Made by a program: the position numbers and the translations under genes
In this document: one piece after another, positions 40,651 through 48,655 of the stretch
How the letters are laid out: every line of letters starts with the position of its first letter
How positions within the stretch are numbered: position 1 is the first letter of the stretch
Source: an uncultured Ruminococcus sp.
Lineage (GTDB): Bacteria; Bacillota; Clostridia; Oscillospirales; Ruminococcaceae
DNA length: 64,000 nt
NCBI GenBank assembly: GCA_947624255.1
Contig: CANQJO010000005.1
Coordinates: 1-64,000, forward strand
Direction: 5' to 3'
The notes under the pieces: model-generated
The model's database searches: none
Told to the model about the DNA's origin: nothing
Seen by the model: only the letters and a program-made list of their open reading frames with translations

Positions 40651-41424
40651 TCAGTCCTCATTTATACCGAATAATCTCATTGCGTTGCGGCAGGTAATGT
40701 CGATAAGCTCCTCAGCAGGGATATTCCTGATCTCGGCAGCCTTTGCAGCCGTATATGTCAGCATTGAGCTGTCACAGCGTTTGCCTCGGAACGGAACGGG
40801 TGCCATATAAGGACAATCCGTTTCGATAAGCAGCCTGTCCGTGGGAATGCTTGCAAGAGCCTCCAATGATCTTCTTGCATTCTTGAACGTTATCACTCCC
40901 GTGAAACCGATATACATTCCCAGTTTCAGTATTTCGGCAGCCGTTTCCGGCGATCCGCTGAAACAGTGTACGACACCGTGAGGTTTGTATTTTCTGAGGA
41001 TATTCAAGGTATCCTCAGTGGCATCACGGCTGTGCACGATGACGGGCCTGTCAAGCTCGGCGGCAAGCTCAAGCTGACGGGTGAAGAGCCGTATCTGACG
41101 TTCACGGTTGAAGCCCTCATAGTGATAGTCAAGACCTATTTCTCCGACAGCACGCACCTTTTCATTGCCGAGAACGATCTCTCCGATCTTATCCTCAAAG
41201 TCCGGAGGCGTTACGCTTTCATTTTCAGGGTGTACACCGGCGGCAGAATAGATGTATCCGTATTTTTTTGCGATCTGTGAGTTTTTGACCGAATCTTCAA
41301 GTGCCGCAGAAGCAAGCATGATATATTCTATGCCTCGCTCCGGAAGCTCCGTCAGCAGAGCGTCCCTGTCCTCGTCGAACTCCTCTCCCGCATAGTGGGC
41401 GTGAGAATCAAAAATACCGTGCAT
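40651..41424 (-). CDS. TatD-family metal-dependent hydrolase
   Basis: A 257-residue TIM-barrel hydrolase of the TatD DNase group. Motifs are IFDSHAHYAGEEFDEDRD at the start (metal HxH), VGEIGLDYHYE with the bridging Glu, PVIVHSRDATEDTL, HGVVHCFSG and LLIETDCPYMAPVPFRGKRCDS. Known members are 3'-5' exonucleases or D-aminoacyl-tRNA-related hydrolases. GAGGAGGG precedes the ATG inside the end of the LCP gene. In many relatives a radical SAM gene sits next to tatD; here that gene is 3.3 kb away on the other strand (44745). Confidence 0.94.
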   Translation of the reverse strand: MHGIFDSHAHYAGEEFDEDRDALLTELPERGIEYIMLASAALEDSVKNSQIAKKYGYIYSAAGVHPENESVTPPDFEDKIGEIVLGNEKVRAVGEIGLDYHYEGFNRERQIRLFTRQLELAAELDRPVIVHSRDATEDTLNILRKYKPHGVVHCFSGSPETAAEILKLGMYIGFTGVITFKNARRSLEALASIPTDRLLIETDCPYMAPVPFRGKRCDSSMLTYTAAKAAEIRNIPAEELIDITCRNAMRLFGINED

Positions 41425-41427
41425 CGT

Positions 41428-42330
41428 TCATCCCTCCTCATTTTCGGAGAAATACTCTTCCGGGAGATTTTTTATGAAATCACTGCTCGGAATAAAATCA
41501 CCCTCAGAGTCCACACCGTCAATGATTATTGAGATCGCCGGTGTGCTGCCGTATTTGAAGAGATATTTTATTGCGCTGCTGAGTTTATCGTAATCAACGG
41601 CTGTGATATCCGTAGAGGGAACTGAGTTGATGACCTCATCGAAATATCTGTCAAAGCCCTCAGAGATGCGCTCGCCGTCAGAGCCGTTTATCATATAGCT
41701 GAGCAGTGCGGCAGCATTGAATACACGGTCACGCTCGCCGTTTGCAAACAGCGAATATGTGACATATGTTTCTATCTGCTCCGCAGACATGGACTGCATC
41801 GAGCCGTCACCGTTAAGTCCGGCGATATCAGCATCAACGGGATATATCACATTGCCGAAGATATCGCACACGTTTTTGAATGTCTGCGAATCAAAGACCA
41901 TATACCTGTCGATCTCTTCGCCGAGTATATCAACGACAAAATCTTTTGCGCCCACACCGCCGCCTCTTTCGTAAGCACCCTTCAGACTCTGCTGTCTGCC
42001 GTCGATCACGGCGATCGAATTGCAGGGAATACCCACAAACAGAAGACGTTTTTTATCGGGGAGAGAACGCATCAGTACAAACGTATATGCGCCCTCCTTG
42101 TCGATGAGCTTTTCGTTTGAAGATTCGTCCAGTATAAAGAGGATCGTATGCCTGTCCTCGGCGGTAGCAGAGATCGTCCCCGTGCGGGAGGGCGGTTCGG
42201 GGGGCTTTTCCTCTTTGTTGAAGTAGAACGTGTAAATAGCATAGACTGAACCTCCGAGAATAATAAGTCCCAGAAACACAGTTATAAGGAATGGTACGGC
42301 TATGCTTCCGCTTTTTTTCTTTTTTGCCAT
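41428..42330 (-). CDS. LytR-CpsA-Psr (LCP)-like membrane protein
   Basis: A 300-residue protein with a basic N-terminus, one membrane helix (about 10-34) and an extracellular domain that follows the LCP pattern (FILDESSNEKL..., LLFVGIPCNSIAVIDGRQQSLKGAYERGGG, VDILGEEIDRYMVFDSQTFKNVCDIFGNVIYPV). LCP enzymes attach wall polymers to peptidoglycan. The C-terminal arginine motif of active LCP enzymes (RxxDQ-like) is weak here (GERDRVFNAAALLSY), so activity is uncertain. The ATG at 42330 has AAAGGAG six bases before it; longer in-frame starts have no site. It is the first gene of the five-gene operon. Confidence 0.75.
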   Translation of the reverse strand: MAKKKKSGSIAVPFLITVFLGLIILGGSVYAIYTFYFNKEEKPPEPPSRTGTISATAEDRHTILFILDESSNEKLIDKEGAYTFVLMRSLPDKKRLLFVGIPCNSIAVIDGRQQSLKGAYERGGGVGAKDFVVDILGEEIDRYMVFDSQTFKNVCDIFGNVIYPVDADIAGLNGDGSMQSMSAEQIETYVTYSLFANGERDRVFNAAALLSYMINGSDGERISEGFDRYFDEVINSVPSTDITAVDYDKLSSAIKYLFKYGSTPAISIIIDGVDSEGDFIPSSDFIKNLPEEYFSENEEG

Positions 42331-42540
42331 GGCTGCTCCTTTCCGGTTATCCGTCATGCTGCCGTAAGACAGGCTGTGATTACTTTTCGTATAAGATAGC
42401 GGCAGAAATATTCGCATAAAAATGAATAAAAAAGATTTTCCAAAACGATCTGTGAAAAACTTTGCTGCCTTTTTCGGGTTCTCAACAGAGTTTTCAACAT
42501 TTTCAACAATTTTTAACTGCTCTGAATGTTTTAACACAGA

Positions 42541-42559
42541 ATTCAACAGTCTGTTGAAT
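42541..42559. promoter_or_regulatory. Perfect 19-bp palindrome, candidate operator
   Basis: ATTCAACAG-t-CTGTTGAAT: nine-base arms around one central base. The half-site TTCAACA recurs twice more within 50 bp (42493, 42502). This is the layout of a dimeric repressor operator with extra half-sites, upstream of the LCP operon. Confidence 0.55.
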
Positions 42560-42603
42560 ATTGCTCCGGTCAGTGCTCTCGGAGAGAATATCAAAACCGG
42601 CTA

Positions 42604-42631
42604 TTGAAATTTTCTGAAATTGTGCTATAAT
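42604..42631 (+). promoter_or_regulatory. Promoter-like pair facing into the YpsA-like gene (antisense)
   Basis: TTGAAA (42604-42609), a 16-bp spacer and TATAAT (42626-42631) on the plus strand, where no plus-strand gene follows until alr at 43597. If active, it would make antisense RNA to the YpsA-like gene. Confidence 0.4.
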
Positions 42632-42642
42632 ATATTTGGAGC

Positions 42643-43341
42643 TTATCGGCTCTGCCGCCGCAGATCAATGGTGTTCTTCATGAACATGATCTCTCTGCCG
42701 ATCTCTTCGAGGTCGCCGCCCGATTCGCCTATGATGCCGAAAACATCGTCCAGCGAGAATCCGGTGAGCTTTTTTCCGCAGCGTTTTGCATAGTTGCAGG
42801 TCTGTGAAGTTCCCGATATCGTGGCGGACGGATTTATAAAGGCTATCACGAGTGACGAATGATCCACCATGTACATATTGCGGTCACGGTAGAGATAGCG
42901 GTTATTATCTTTTCCTTTATAGGTAATATCGGGATCATCGTTCACGGTTATCAGATAATCAGCTTTAAGCTCGACATTTCTGAGGATATTGCGGTAATAT
43001 CTGCCGAATGAATCTGCGTGCCTGAGATACGGCATTGCTCCGAAGAGCTTTATCTCCGGAATGCTCTGCTTTTTGCGGAGGATATACTCTGCTGCCCAGA
43101 GATCGGTCCCCATAGCAAGACCGCTGTAAAAATTCGTATATCCGCGCTCCACGGCCATGTCGATATATCTGTGAAGCATGAGCTTTGCCGTAGAAATAGT
43201 CAGCTCCGCATATGCCGGATCGCCGTTGTACGGAGAAATATTTTTCTCCCTGTGGCCTGTTATGCAAGCCGTTTTGCCGATATCGGGGAATATGAGGTCT
43301 GCCGTATAGACGGGCGCATTTGATACAAGGGATCTGAACAA
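42643..43341 (-). CDS. YpsA/DUF1273-like SLOG-fold protein
   Basis: A 232-residue Rossmann-like protein of the SLOG superfamily. It has KTACITGHRE (the nucleotide-sugar-binding start typical of YpsA), GYTNFYSGLAMGTDLWAAEYIL, KLFGAMPYL, DRNMYMVDHSSLVIAFINPS and CNYAKRCGKKL. YpsA affects cell division in Bacillus/Staphylococcus, and other SLOG proteins bind ADP-ribose-like ligands. The start is a TTG at 43341, seven bases after GGAGG; no ATG or GTG is better placed. Its promoter is at 43423-43451. Confidence 0.82.
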   Translation of the reverse strand: MFRSLVSNAPVYTADLIFPDIGKTACITGHREKNISPYNGDPAYAELTISTAKLMLHRYIDMAVERGYTNFYSGLAMGTDLWAAEYILRKKQSIPEIKLFGAMPYLRHADSFGRYYRNILRNVELKADYLITVNDDPDITYKGKDNNRYLYRDRNMYMVDHSSLVIAFINPSATISGTSQTCNYAKRCGKKLTGFSLDDVFGIIGESGGDLEEIGREIMFMKNTIDLRRQSR

Positions 43342-43422
43342 TTCTGCACCTCCGTAAGAGTGGGATCGTTGTTAAAGGCTCCTGTGCCGTCGGAGCGGAC
43401 ATCTCTATGCGGCACATTTATC

Positions 43423-43451
43423 ATTATAGCATACATTTTTTTCTTTTTCAA
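43423..43451 (-). promoter_or_regulatory. Promoter of the YpsA-like gene
   Basis: Minus strand: TTGAAA (43446-43451), a 17-bp spacer and TATAAT (43423-43428), giving a leader of about 75 bases. Confidence 0.78.
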
Positions 43452-43485
43452 GGCATTTTTTCAGATGTCACTAAATATTAACCTT

Positions 43486-43552
43486 ATACTGATTTCACTC
43501 TGAAACCCGGCGTAACGAAGATCCTGCACGGTTTTGAAAATAAAATCAGTAT
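43486..43552. repeat. Widely spaced inverted repeat before alr
   Basis: ATACTGATTT (43486-43495) and AAATCAGTAT (43543-43552) are exact inverted copies 47 bases apart, lying between the YpsA-like promoter and the alr start. The arms share ATACTGAT with the inverted repeat at 6007-6038 and with 24436-24445. Confidence 0.5.
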
Positions 43553-43596
43553 TGGCAGGGTGCTGCCTTAATTTTCTTTTGAAAGGATATGATAGA

Positions 43597-44748
43597 TTGA
43601 AACCGCTTAAACGTGCATGGGCAGAGGTATCTCTGGACAGACTGAAAAGAAATGTGGATATTATCAGAGGAATGTGCTCCGCAGGCACTGATATAATGGC
43701 TGTGGTAAAGGCTGATGCCTACGGTCACGGCTATGAGAGAGTGTGCTCCTGCCTCGCACGGGAGTGCGGCGTAAAATATTTTGCCGTCTCAAATCTTGAC
43801 GAGGCTGTCGCAGTAAGGGAATTCTGCCCCGATGAGGATATACTCATACTTGGATATACCCCTCCCGAATATGCCGAAGAGATCAGGCAGCACAACATCA
43901 TTCAGGGTATCGTGTCAACAGAGTATGCACAGGCTCTTTCGGCAAACGCCCACGGAGTCGTACGCTGTCACGTAAAGATCGACACCGGAATGGGCAGGAT
44001 AGGACTTCGATGCGGCGATCCCCGTGAATGTGCCGAGGAGATCAGTCGTCTGTGTGCTGTGAAAAACCTCTCGGTCGAGGGCATCTACACTCATTTTGCC
44101 TCGGCAGACAGCTCACTGCCGGAGGATATCGCCTACACTGACGCTCAGGAGAAATATATTCTTGATACATACGATATCCTTGCTGAAACGGGGATACGCC
44201 TGCCTCATCTTCACTTTATGAACAGTGCGGCTATCTGCTGCCGGAACAACTCACGCAGTACGCTTGCACGGGCAGGCATCGTCATGTACGGTCTGCATCC
44301 CGATATTTCTATAGCACTGCCGGAGGGAATACAGCCGGTAATGGAGCTGAAAGCCGTCATATCTCAAGTAAAGACCGTTGACAAAGGAAGCTGCATCAGC
44401 TACGGAAGAACGTTCTCCGCTCCGGAGAAAATGCGCATCGCTACGGTAACTATAGGATACGCTGACGGATATTCGAGACTGCTCTCCTCAAAGGGAGAAA
44501 TGCTTCTTAGGGGGAAAAGGTGCAGAATACTTGGACGTGTCTGCATGGATCAGCTTATGATAGATGCCTCCGATGTGCCTGATGCCGAGCCGGGCGATGT
44601 CGTGACGCTTATAGGCTGCGACGGAGAGGAGTGCATCACCGCCGATGAGCTTGCCTCTGTTTACGGGACTATCGGATATGAGGTAGTCTGCGGCATCTCA
44701 AAAAGAGTTCCGAGAATATACAGTAGATATCAGGAGGAAATACTATGA
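43597..44748 (+). CDS. alr: Alanine racemase
   Basis: This PLP enzyme makes D-alanine for peptidoglycan. It is 383 residues. The N-terminal barrel has AWAEVSLDRLKRNV and MAVVKADAYGHG (Schiff-base Lys about residue 38), followed by HVKIDTGMGRIGL, YTHFASAD, and the C-terminal beta domain with SYGRTFSAP, TIGYADGYSR (catalytic Tyr side) and GRVCMDQLMIDAS. The start is a TTG at 43597 with AAAGGA nine bases before it; the upstream in-frame ATG at 43534 would add residues unlike the family and has no site. The stop overlaps the radical SAM start (ATGA). Confidence 0.95.
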   Translation: MKPLKRAWAEVSLDRLKRNVDIIRGMCSAGTDIMAVVKADAYGHGYERVCSCLARECGVKYFAVSNLDEAVAVREFCPDEDILILGYTPPEYAEEIRQHNIIQGIVSTEYAQALSANAHGVVRCHVKIDTGMGRIGLRCGDPRECAEEISRLCAVKNLSVEGIYTHFASADSSLPEDIAYTDAQEKYILDTYDILAETGIRLPHLHFMNSAAICCRNNSRSTLARAGIVMYGLHPDISIALPEGIQPVMELKAVISQVKTVDKGSCISYGRTFSAPEKMRIATVTIGYADGYSRLLSSKGEMLLRGKRCRILGRVCMDQLMIDASDVPDAEPGDVVTLIGCDGEECITADELASVYGTIGYEVVCGISKRVPRIYSRYQEEIL

Positions 44749-45356
44749 AAAAGGCTATGACGATAACTTATGAGGTCAAGGATAATCTTTATGTAAATAT
44801 TACAAATAAGTGTCCCTGCTCCTGTACATTCTGCATAAGAAATCATGATGACGGCGCATACGGTTCAGATCCTCTGTGGCTTGAGCATGAACCGTCATTT
44901 GACGAAATCAGGGAGGCTTTCGCTAAGCGTGATCTCTCCGCATACAGAGAGATCGTTTTCTGCGGCTACGGCGAACCGACAACACGCCTTGATATGCTGA
45001 TAAGATCGGCAGAATATCTCAAATCATCCGGGAATTATCTGCTGAGGCTGAATACAAACGGACTTTCCGATCTTGTGAACGGACGCTCCACCGCCGATGA
45101 GCTTTGCCGGGTGTTCGACAGCATCTCCATAAGCCTGAACGCAGGCACAAAGGAGGAGTATCTGAAAGTCACACGCCCATCGTTCAAGGAGGCGTTTGAG
45201 GCAATGCAGAAATTTACCTCCGACTGCGTAAAATGCGGAAACACAAAGGTCATAATGACGGTCGTTGACGTTATAGGAGACTCCGAAACCGAGGCGGCAC
45301 GCTCTGTATGTGAAAAGCTGGGGGCGCAGTTCATCGTCCGCAAATACGATTCGTAA
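44745..45356 (+). CDS. Radical SAM protein, TatD-associated type
   Basis: A 203-residue short radical SAM enzyme with the cluster motif CPCSCTFC (CxxxCxxC), then FCGYGEPTTRLDML (the GGE-like SAM contact), LRLNTNGLSDL and ISISLNAGTKEEYLKVTRPSF. The family is often found beside tatD and its substrate is unknown. Here it overlaps alr by four bases, and tatD lies elsewhere at 40651. AGGAGG precedes the ATG. Confidence 0.9.
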   Translation: MKKAMTITYEVKDNLYVNITNKCPCSCTFCIRNHDDGAYGSDPLWLEHEPSFDEIREAFAKRDLSAYREIVFCGYGEPTTRLDMLIRSAEYLKSSGNYLLRLNTNGLSDLVNGRSTADELCRVFDSISISLNAGTKEEYLKVTRPSFKEAFEAMQKFTSDCVKCGNTKVIMTVVDVIGDSETEAARSVCEKLGAQFIVRKYDS

Positions 45357-45408
45357 TAATGCACAAAAAATCATAGAATAATTTGTACATCATTTTGACC
45401 GGTTCCTA

Positions 45409-45437
45409 TAGAAAAAAATATCGGAATATGTTATAAT
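45409..45437 (+). promoter_or_regulatory. Extended -10 promoter of the 45-aa gene
   Basis: TAGAAA (45409-45414), a 17-bp spacer ending TGT, and TATAAT (45432-45437), 38 bases before the short gene's ATG. Confidence 0.6.
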
Positions 45438-45474
45438 TATAGGGTATATGAAGCTTTTTGCAAAGGAGTATCAT

Positions 45475-45612
45475 ATGAAAAAAACTACAATTATCATCAT
45501 CGCATCTGCCACAGTTGTTTGTACTGCCGCACTCACGGCTGCCGCTGTAATTGTATGCAGGCGGCTTTTTGAAAAGGAATATTTCTCCGTCAGCGATATC
45601 CCCATGCACTGA
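45475..45612 (+). CDS. Short single-pass membrane protein, 45 aa
   Basis: An open frame with AAAGGAG seven bases before ATG and its own promoter. The product starts MKKTTIIIIASATVVCTAA, with one hydrophobic helix (about 5-28), then CRRLFEKEYFSVSDIPMH. It could be a small membrane protein or a cleaved signal-type peptide. No family is recognised. It lies alone between the radical SAM gene and ilvE. Confidence 0.62.
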   Translation: MKKTTIIIIASATVVCTAALTAAAVIVCRRLFEKEYFSVSDIPMH

Positions 45613-45679
45613 AACAAAAGTTTTCAACAGAACTTCTCCCCGTGAGATGCTCTGATTCTATTAAAAGAAGGTTGAAATT

Positions 45680-46747
45680 ATGGAAATCAAATTCACAAAA
45701 GCAGAGACTCTGAAAAAGAAGCCGCAGCCCGGCGAAAAACTCGGTTTTGGTCATCTCTTCACCGACTATATGCTCGTTATGCCCTATGACGAGGGTCAGG
45801 GTTGGCACGATCCCGAGATCAAGCCGTACGGCAATATCGAGCTGAGTCCTGCGGCTATGTGTCTCCACTACGGTCAGACAGTTTTTGAGGGTCTTAAGGC
45901 ATACAGGACTGCTGAGGGCAAGATACTGCTTTTCCGCCCCGATGAAAACTTCAAGAGACTCAATACCTCAAATGAACGTCTTGTTATACCGAATCTTCCC
46001 GAAGAACTGGGTATGCAGTGCCTTATGGAGCTTCTCCGCATCGAAAAGGATTGGGTGCCTGCAAATTACGGTGAATCCCTCTACATAAGACCTTATATTT
46101 TTACCGTTGATCCGTTCCTCGGCGTAAAACCCGGCTCACACTATCTCTTTATGATAATCCTCTCTCCCTCCGGCGCATATTATGAGAGCGGTCTGAATCC
46201 CGTAAATATCTACGTTGAGAGCAAGTATGTCCGTGCCGTAAGAGGCGGTATGGGTTTTGCTAAAACAGGCGGTAACTATGCCGCATCACTCATCGGTCAG
46301 GAGGAGGCTCACAAGCAGAATTACTCACAGGTCCTGTGGCTGGACGGTGTCGAGCAGAAATACATCGAAGAAGTAGGAGCTATGAACATCTTCTTCGTTA
46401 TTGACGGCGAGGTCATCACGCCTATGCTGCAAGGCTCTATACTTCCCGGAATTACGAGAAAATCCGCTATCGCTGTCTGCAAGAGCAAGGGAATACCCGT
46501 CACCGAAAGAAGAATTACGATCCGGGAGATCGCCGATGCTTACGATGCAGGCAAGCTTGACGAGGTATTCGGAACAGGCACAGCCGCTGTTATCTCCCCT
46601 GTGGGACACCTCAAATGGAACGACAAGATAATGGAAATAAACGACAACAAGATCGGTAAGATCTCACAGATGCTCTACGATACGATGACCGGTATCCAGT
46701 GGGGCAGGATAGAGGATACATTCGGCTGGACAGTCGAAGTAAAGTGA
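45680..46747 (+). CDS. ilvE: Branched-chain amino acid aminotransferase
   Basis: A fold-type-IV PLP transaminase for Leu, Ile and Val, in the 355-residue long form. Motifs are LHYGQTVFEGLKAYR, the PLP Lys in GFAKTGGNYAASL, QVLWLDGVEQKYIEEVGAMNIFFV, GSILPGITRKSAI and GTGTAAVISPVG (phosphate-binding). AGAAGG precedes the ATG. The next genes, iorA to paaK, act on 2-oxo acids that transaminases make, but a terminator at 46817-46862 separates them. Aromatic substrates are possible for this family at lower rate. Confidence 0.95.
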   Translation: MEIKFTKAETLKKKPQPGEKLGFGHLFTDYMLVMPYDEGQGWHDPEIKPYGNIELSPAAMCLHYGQTVFEGLKAYRTAEGKILLFRPDENFKRLNTSNERLVIPNLPEELGMQCLMELLRIEKDWVPANYGESLYIRPYIFTVDPFLGVKPGSHYLFMIILSPSGAYYESGLNPVNIYVESKYVRAVRGGMGFAKTGGNYAASLIGQEEAHKQNYSQVLWLDGVEQKYIEEVGAMNIFFVIDGEVITPMLQGSILPGITRKSAIAVCKSKGIPVTERRITIREIADAYDAGKLDEVFGTGTAAVISPVGHLKWNDKIMEINDNKIGKISQMLYDTMTGIQWGRIEDTFGWTVEVK

Positions 46748-46816
46748 GCGGGCTTTGCCGAAACGCTGACAGATGAGGCTGCGGACAGAATTATGTCCCC
46801 GTCTTCATACATTCTG

Positions 46817-46862
46817 AAAGTATATGTGTCTCCACAGACATTCTGCGGAGACATACTTTTAC
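46817..46862 (+). terminator. Terminator of ilvE
   Basis: AAAGTAT(atgt)GTCTCC-a-CAG pairs with CTG-c-GGAGACATACTTT, with a small bulge, followed by TTTTAC. Confidence 0.75.
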
Positions 46863-46923
46863 ATACGAATTTATACCTCTGAGCTGCAAGGCGGCTCTGC
46901 CGATATGAAAGGATATTTAGAAT

Positions 46924-48654
46924 ATGAAAAAACTTATGCTTGGAAACGCTGCTTTCGCAAGAGGTCTTTATGAGGCAGGCTGCCGTATTGTGTCAAGCTA
47001 TCCCGGGACTCCCTCCACGGAGATAACCGAGGAGGCTGCAAAGTATGACGAGATCTATGCTGAATGGGCTCCCAATGAAAAAGTCGCTATGGAAACGGCT
47101 CTCGGAGCTTCGATCGCCGGAGCAAGGAGTTTCTGCGGAATGAAGCACGTAGGTCTGAACGTTGCTGCCGATCCGCTGTATACTGCCTCCTATACGGGCG
47201 TAAATGCCGGAATGGTCATTGCTGTGGCAGACGATCAGGGTATGCACTCCTCACAGAACGAGCAGGACAGCCGCCATCACGCAATAGCATCAAAAACTCC
47301 CATGCTTGAGCCGTCCGATTCCGCCGAGTGCAAGGATTTCGTCAAGCTGGCATTTGAGCTGTCGGAACAGTTCGATGCCCCCTTTATCGTGAGAATGTCC
47401 ACCCGTGTGGCACACTCGCAGAGCATTGTTGATACCTGTGACCGTGTGGATAACGGTCTTAAAGAGTATAAAAAAGATCCGCAAAAATACGTGATGATGC
47501 CGGCTAATGCAAAGGGACGGCACGTTTTCGTTGAGGAGCGCACTGCCGCTCTGATAAAATATGCGGAGACATCTCCTCTGAACCGTGTTGAGCACTCCGA
47601 CAGCGCACGATTCGGAGTTATCACGAACGGTGCTGCATATCAGTATGTCAAGGAGGCTCTCGGAGATAAAGCCTCGGTGCTTAAACTCGGTATGGTGAAT
47701 CCTCTGCCTGTTCAGCTTATAAGGGATTTTGCCGCAAAATTTGAGAAGATCTATGTTGTCGAGGAGCTTGACGGCATAATCGAGGAGCACTGCCGCAATA
47801 TTGGCGTTTCCAATGTTGAGGGAAAATCTGTATTCGGATACATTGGCGAGATCTCATCATCAATAATAGCAGAAAAGCTCCTTGGCGAGAAAAAGGAGTT
47901 CTCCTCACTTGACGAGAATATTCCCGTTCGTCCGCCTGTAATGTGCGCAGGCTGTCCGCACAGGGGATTGTTCTACTGCCTGAAAAAGTTAGGTGTTACC
48001 GTTTCGGGCGATATAGGCTGCTACACCCTCGGAGCTGCCGCTCCGCTGAATGCCATTGATACAACTATCTGTATGGGAGCGTCAGTCTCCGGTCTTCACG
48101 GCTTCAACAAGGCAAGAGGTGCGGAGAGTGAACACAGCAGCGTTGCGGTCATCGGTGACTCTACATTCATGCACAGCGGCATTACCGGACTTGTGAATAT
48201 TGCCTACAATGCCTCAAATTCCACGGTTATAATTCTTGATAACTCTATCACCGGCATGACCGGTCATCAGCAGAATCCCACCACCGGAAAAAATCTCAAA
48301 GGCGATCCTGCGGCTGCCGTGAATTTAGAGGAGCTGTGCCGTGCTGTCGGAATAAAGAGAGTCCGTGTCGTTGATCCCTACTCTCTTGCGGAGACTGAGG
48401 CTGCCATAAAGGAGGAGCTTGCCGCTGACGAGGCATCTGTGATAATTTCACGCCGTCCGTGTGCTCTTCTGAAATATGTGAAGCATGAACCTCCGTTTTC
48501 CGTGGACAGCATTAAGTGTGTCGGCTGTAAAATGTGCATGAAGCTTGGCTGTCCGGCGATCTCCATGAAAGAGGGCAGAGCTGTTATCGACCGCACACAG
48601 TGCGTCGGATGCGGCATCTGCAAAGAAATGTGCAGGATAGGAGCAATAGGCTGA
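46924..48654 (+). CDS. iorA: Indolepyruvate:ferredoxin oxidoreductase, alpha subunit
   Basis: A 576-residue ThDP-dependent enzyme that interconverts aryl-pyruvates and aryl-acetyl-CoA with ferredoxin. The pyrimidine-binding N-domain has YPGTPSTEITEEAAKY, EWAPNEKVAMETALG, and GMKHVGLNVAADPL. The ThDP domain carries GDIGCYTLG, GDSTFMHSGITGLVN and LDNSITGMTGHQQNP (the GDG..N motif). The C-terminus is a two-cluster ferredoxin domain (CVGCKMCMKLGC; CVGCGICKEMC). The first gene of iorA-unknown-iorB-paaK. AAAGGA precedes the ATG. Confidence 0.95.
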   Translation: MKKLMLGNAAFARGLYEAGCRIVSSYPGTPSTEITEEAAKYDEIYAEWAPNEKVAMETALGASIAGARSFCGMKHVGLNVAADPLYTASYTGVNAGMVIAVADDQGMHSSQNEQDSRHHAIASKTPMLEPSDSAECKDFVKLAFELSEQFDAPFIVRMSTRVAHSQSIVDTCDRVDNGLKEYKKDPQKYVMMPANAKGRHVFVEERTAALIKYAETSPLNRVEHSDSARFGVITNGAAYQYVKEALGDKASVLKLGMVNPLPVQLIRDFAAKFEKIYVVEELDGIIEEHCRNIGVSNVEGKSVFGYIGEISSSIIAEKLLGEKKEFSSLDENIPVRPPVMCAGCPHRGLFYCLKKLGVTVSGDIGCYTLGAAAPLNAIDTTICMGASVSGLHGFNKARGAESEHSSVAVIGDSTFMHSGITGLVNIAYNASNSTVIILDNSITGMTGHQQNPTTGKNLKGDPAAAVNLEELCRAVGIKRVRVVDPYSLAETEAAIKEELAADEASVIISRRPCALLKYVKHEPPFSVDSIKCVGCKMCMKLGCPAISMKEGRAVIDRTQCVGCGICKEMCRIGAIG

Positions 48655-48655
48655 C

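Larger units (their letters stand above)
42331..42642. other. 312-bp region with clustered TTCAACA half-sites
   Basis: Between the YpsA-like and LCP genes lie TTCAACA at 42493, 42502 and 42542 (CTCAACA at 42481), and a perfect palindrome at 42541-42559. A plus-strand promoter-like pair is at 42604-42631. I found no convincing minus-strand promoter for the LCP gene, which may depend on these sites or be read from the YpsA-like gene. An in-frame extension of the LCP gene through this region lacks a ribosome site. Confidence 0.6.

Noticed and set aside
42481..42559. DnaA boxes / replication origin from clustered TTCAACA repeats
   Set aside because: DnaA boxes are TTATCCACA-like; TTCAACA differs at several conserved positions and no dnaA, dnaN or AT-rich unwinding region is near.
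41428..42594. Longer LCP-like protein starting at 42594
   Set aside because: The extra ~88 residues come from the operator-like region, are not hydrophobic or family-like, and no ribosome site precedes that start, whereas AAAGGAG precedes 42330.
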